From Candidatus Obscuribacter phosphatis (GTDB lineage: Bacteria; Cyanobacteriota; Vampirovibrionia; Obscuribacterales; Obscuribacteraceae), in contig MOYA01000001.1 of assembly GCA_001899315.1 (NCBI GenBank), forward strand, positions 2,084,599-2,148,598: 64,000 nt of DNA. The letters run 5' to 3'. A program made the position numbers and the translations under genes. Of the stretch, positions 61,725-64,000 are shown one piece after another. Every line of letters starts with the position of its first letter. The first letter of the stretch is position 1. The notes under the pieces are model-generated. The model searched no databases and was not told the origin of the DNA. It worked only from the letters and a program-made list of their open reading frames with translations.

Positions 61725-62909
61725 CTACATAATCGCTTTGATGAAATGCTTGAGCAATTCATCAAAGGGATAAACAGTGAGCAGGAGCGGTGTAAATGGC
61801 AAGAGCACCGCAATCAAAAGGGCTATGACATTATCTTTCGAGATAAGACAGACACTCATGTCTTTGACCACGTCATAGCTGCCATTCATGTCGGCCAAAG
61901 AAGACACGTCGGCAGCGCCCAGTAAACTGTCTTTATTTTGATCAAAATTATCTATCCACTTTTCTTTGAAAAGAGCAGCATGTTTATTGGCTAAAGCCCC
62001 ATAGTCAAAGAGTCCATGCCTTTTGGCATCCATCAGTTTGGACGTGAAGGCGACAAGAGGAGAAAGAATAATTATCGCCATGATGAAGGTGATGCCCATA
62101 ATCACGTAGCGAAATGAATAGAGAGTCTTGCCCTCGAAGATTATCTGCTCAGCCAAGATACCAGCGGCTTGAATGGCAAAGGCAAAAGCCAAGACAGCAA
62201 ATTTTGTATGCCCGGTAGAGACGAAGAGTAGCCCTCCATGCCGGTCAGGATGGGTGGGCAAAAGTTTGAGCGGTAGTTTCTGCAAGCGAATCAAAAAAAG
62301 ACTCCAGACCAGATAGCGCAAAAGCCAGCGCAGCCAGATAAAGCGTACTAGGGGCTTGGCCAAGTAAATATAGTAATTGAAGGCATAACTGGGCTGATTG
62401 CCGCCCGGCAATAGATGCCAGGTTGAAACGACCGGAGCATGGGTGCTGACATCGACCCACTGCCAAAAGAAGACAAGAATGAGCAAAGAAAACTCTAAGA
62501 AGTCTGAATTACGTAAGCGCAGGTGATGTTGCACAATGGCACTAAAGCGTTCTTGATCTTGAGCATCGACCAAGTGTTCGCGCAGATACTGCACAACTTT
62601 TTTGAGCCAGGGGTCAATAAAAGTCTCGCAAGAAATAAGTAAGGGCACCACAAAGAGATAGCGCACCAACTCCGAAATATCGAACAAAAAAGGCACATGC
62701 ACCGAGTGTCCCACCGCCAATCCTTGCATGGCGCTCAAGACAAGCAGAGGCACGAAAGTAAGCAGAAAAGTGATAATTATTCGCAGGCGAATTCCTTCTT
62801 TATCACTGTGGGCAATGCCTACTCGACTAAGCAAAGAATGAAGAAAAGCACCGCTGCCGATGGTGAACTCTTCTGAAATTGGTTCTTTTGATTGGGCGGG
62901 CTCGGTCAT
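61725..62909 (-). CDS. Multi-pass membrane protein with THPDRHGG motif
   Basis: A 394-residue protein. About six transmembrane helices lie roughly at 43-65, 82-100, 137-155, 185-212, 240-262 and 272-295, and the last C-terminal hydrophobic segment is near 365-385. A polar region of about 60 residues (KEKWIDNFDQNKDSLLGAAD) precedes the last helix. The motif LPTHPDRHGGLLFVS recurs in a family of uncharacterised bacterial membrane proteins. Function unknown. The convergent DUF255 gene ends 4 bp away. Confidence 0.8.
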   Translation of the reverse strand: MTEPAQSKEPISEEFTIGSGAFLHSLLSRVGIAHSDKEGIRLRIIITFLLTFVPLLVLSAMQGLAVGHSVHVPFLFDISELVRYLFVVPLLISCETFIDPWLKKVVQYLREHLVDAQDQERFSAIVQHHLRLRNSDFLEFSLLILVFFWQWVDVSTHAPVVSTWHLLPGGNQPSYAFNYYIYLAKPLVRFIWLRWLLRYLVWSLFLIRLQKLPLKLLPTHPDRHGGLLFVSTGHTKFAVLAFAFAIQAAGILAEQIIFEGKTLYSFRYVIMGITFIMAIIILSPLVAFTSKLMDAKRHGLFDYGALANKHAALFKEKWIDNFDQNKDSLLGAADVSSLADMNGSYDVVKDMSVCLISKDNVIALLIAVLLPFTPLLLTVYPFDELLKHFIKAIM

Positions 62910-62923
62910 ATATACCTATTAGA

Positions 62924-64000
62924 TTATTTAAGCTTTTTTTTGACTACAAGCTCGTTTGGACCTTCGTTATCTAGGTCTTTAGACGGCTTGGGCGGCACCA
63001 CCAAAAATAGCTTAAACTTGCGCTCAATATCCGCATCTCGCTCTAGGGCGAGTTTTCGATACTCTTCGGCAGCCTGCGGACGACCATTTTGTTTCTCTAG
63101 AGCACTCAAGATAAGCAAGGCCTCAGCGGAGGGACTTTCGACATTGTCCCAATACATAGACATAATCTCAAAGCCCTTATTGATGCGACCAGACTCTAAG
63201 GCGGCTCTGGCAAAGAGCAATCTAGTCGCTTCGGTGTTGTGCAGCCTATAGGCTAACTTAGCAGCACCATAAGCCTGTTCCATGCGTTCTTTATAGCCGG
63301 TGGAAAGGGCCGCAAGGGCCACCGGAAAAGCAAATTCGGGATCGTTAAGGTCGAAGCGCCGACCATAGTCGAACTGTTTACAAGCCAGTTCGGGCGATTC
63401 AGGCTTGCCTTCAGCAAAAATGGCACTGCCATAAGCCAGATAATTGCGGGCGGTGGTGGGCTCCCATTTGATGCCATCGAGAGCGCATTCTTTCACTTTG
63501 GCTATGTCTTCTTTTGTCTTCAACTTATCGAGCATAGTCATGGAACGAGCAATACCCCCCCGGGCAAAGCCTTTTATTCGATCTGAAAGTTTGAATTTTT
63601 CGGCTAGTTCAAGCGTTTTTTCATAGTCAAACAAGGCAGCTTGAAAATCGCGGGCAGACTGTTGAAAATTACCCATCGCCAGATAAGCAAGAGGCAATTC
63701 TTGCGATTTCGATAAAGCCAGCTGAGCCTCATCCCGCCCCAGAGGGAGCTTGACGCCGCCATCAAGTGTATGATGAAAAGCCAAAAGTGCAGTTGTATAG
63801 GGATCTTGCTCTTTCTTTATCGGTGACAAAAGGGTCTCATTATTGGCATAAGCGCGGTCTCGCCAGATGGAAAAGCCACTGAGAAGCAAGATCGGCAAAC
63901 TAGCCAGAGCCAGGTATTTTTTACTGTAACCAGTGGCCGCCACTTCTATATCATCCATCTTGATGTGCCCAAGCCGGATGAGAACAGTATCGCTAAGCAA
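62924..64000 (-). CDS. TPR-like membrane-anchored protein (reaches window edge)
   Basis: The frame is open to the window edge, beginning with a TTG at 64000, and may continue beyond. ATG 63958 (MDDIEVAATGY) is a plausible internal start. One hydrophobic helix (YLALASLPILLLSGFSIW) near the N-terminus acts as signal anchor. The rest is helical with TPR-like units (AYLAMGNFQQSARDFQAALFDYEKTLELAEKF; ALLILSALEKQNGRPQAAEEYRKLALERD). The C-terminus is basic (KKKLK). It lies 14 bp upstream of the membrane protein gene and is probably cotranscribed with it. Confidence 0.75.
   Translation of the reverse strand: MLSDTVLIRLGHIKMDDIEVAATGYSKKYLALASLPILLLSGFSIWRDRAYANNETLLSPIKKEQDPYTTALLAFHHTLDGGVKLPLGRDEAQLALSKSQELPLAYLAMGNFQQSARDFQAALFDYEKTLELAEKFKLSDRIKGFARGGIARSMTMLDKLKTKEDIAKVKECALDGIKWEPTTARNYLAYGSAIFAEGKPESPELACKQFDYGRRFDLNDPEFAFPVALAALSTGYKERMEQAYGAAKLAYRLHNTEATRLLFARAALESGRINKGFEIMSMYWDNVESPSAEALLILSALEKQNGRPQAAEEYRKLALERDADIERKFKLFLVVPPKPSKDLDNEGPNELVVKKKLK

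Noticed and set aside
1-64000. tRNA, rRNA, CRISPR arrays, insertion sequences or integrases
   Set aside because: Gaps were read for cloverleaf-like, repeat-spacer and transposase signals; none was convincing. A tRNAscan or IS search could still find weak cases.

Overview
The window reads as a chromosomal segment of a Gram-negative-type bacterium with no photosynthesis genes. It carries many TPR proteins, DUF2993 and GerMN envelope proteins, a CHAD (polyphosphate-binding) protein and Tad-like secreted proteins. Together these suggest a non-photosynthetic relative of Cyanobacteria (Vampirovibrionia/Melainabacteria, Obscuribacter-like). This placement is inference from gene content, since no rRNA or tRNA gene lies in the window.

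Layout. 1-5.4 kb (minus strand): pdxT, pdxS and a MocR-type regulator (vitamin B6 synthesis and control), a membrane protein, and serS. 5.5-10.4 kb (plus): a YraN-type nuclease-fold protein, an unknown protein, lysA, the diadenylate cyclase gene cdaA and an unknown secreted partner. 10.5-14.2 kb (minus): pyrF, rpmE, a GerMN lipoprotein, a DUF2993 protein and a NarL-type response regulator. 14.7-27.3 kb (plus) is the most unusual part. It holds a secreted TPR protein translationally coupled to a divergent RNA polymerase beta subunit with a roughly 290-residue extra tail, a two-helix (VirB2-like topology) secreted protein, another secreted protein, a replication-relaxation winged-helix protein, a Tad/TadG-like protein and a further secreted protein. 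27.3-31.3 kb (minus): an HExxH lipoprotein, a protein of carboxypeptidase-regulatory-like repeats, and folC. 31.3-35.8 kb (plus): an esterase, a Nudix hydrolase, a small membrane protein and a TPR membrane protein. 35.8-37.3 kb (minus): a zinc-ribbon SpoU methyltransferase and a TPR protein. 37.5-41.4 kb (plus): acetyl-CoA synthetase, dnaB and a small Tad-like protein. 41.3-47.5 kb (minus): grpE-dnaK-dnaJ-beta-propeller-YchJ-like, closely packed at its 3' end. 47.7-49.9 kb (plus): a dgcN-dgcA pair for D-glutamate conversion. 49.9-54.1 kb: a nuclease-family membrane protein, a GntR regulator, a Fur-family regulator and a GT2 glycosyltransferase. 54.2-61.7 kb (plus): a GT4 enzyme, the CHAD protein, trxB, a heme-oxygenase-like metalloenzyme, a second GT4 enzyme and a DUF255 thioredoxin-fold protein. 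61.7-64 kb (minus): a membrane protein and a TPR protein that reaches the window edge.

Most genes are housekeeping. The points that stand out are the divergent rpoB in a secretion-like context, its structured leader, a leader ORF overlapping trxB, a factor-independent terminator inside a divergent promoter region, several clear operators (pyrF, the pdx regulator, fur), and charged or low-complexity tails on RpoB, GrpE and DnaJ. No CRISPR array, transposase, integrase, tRNA or rRNA gene was found.
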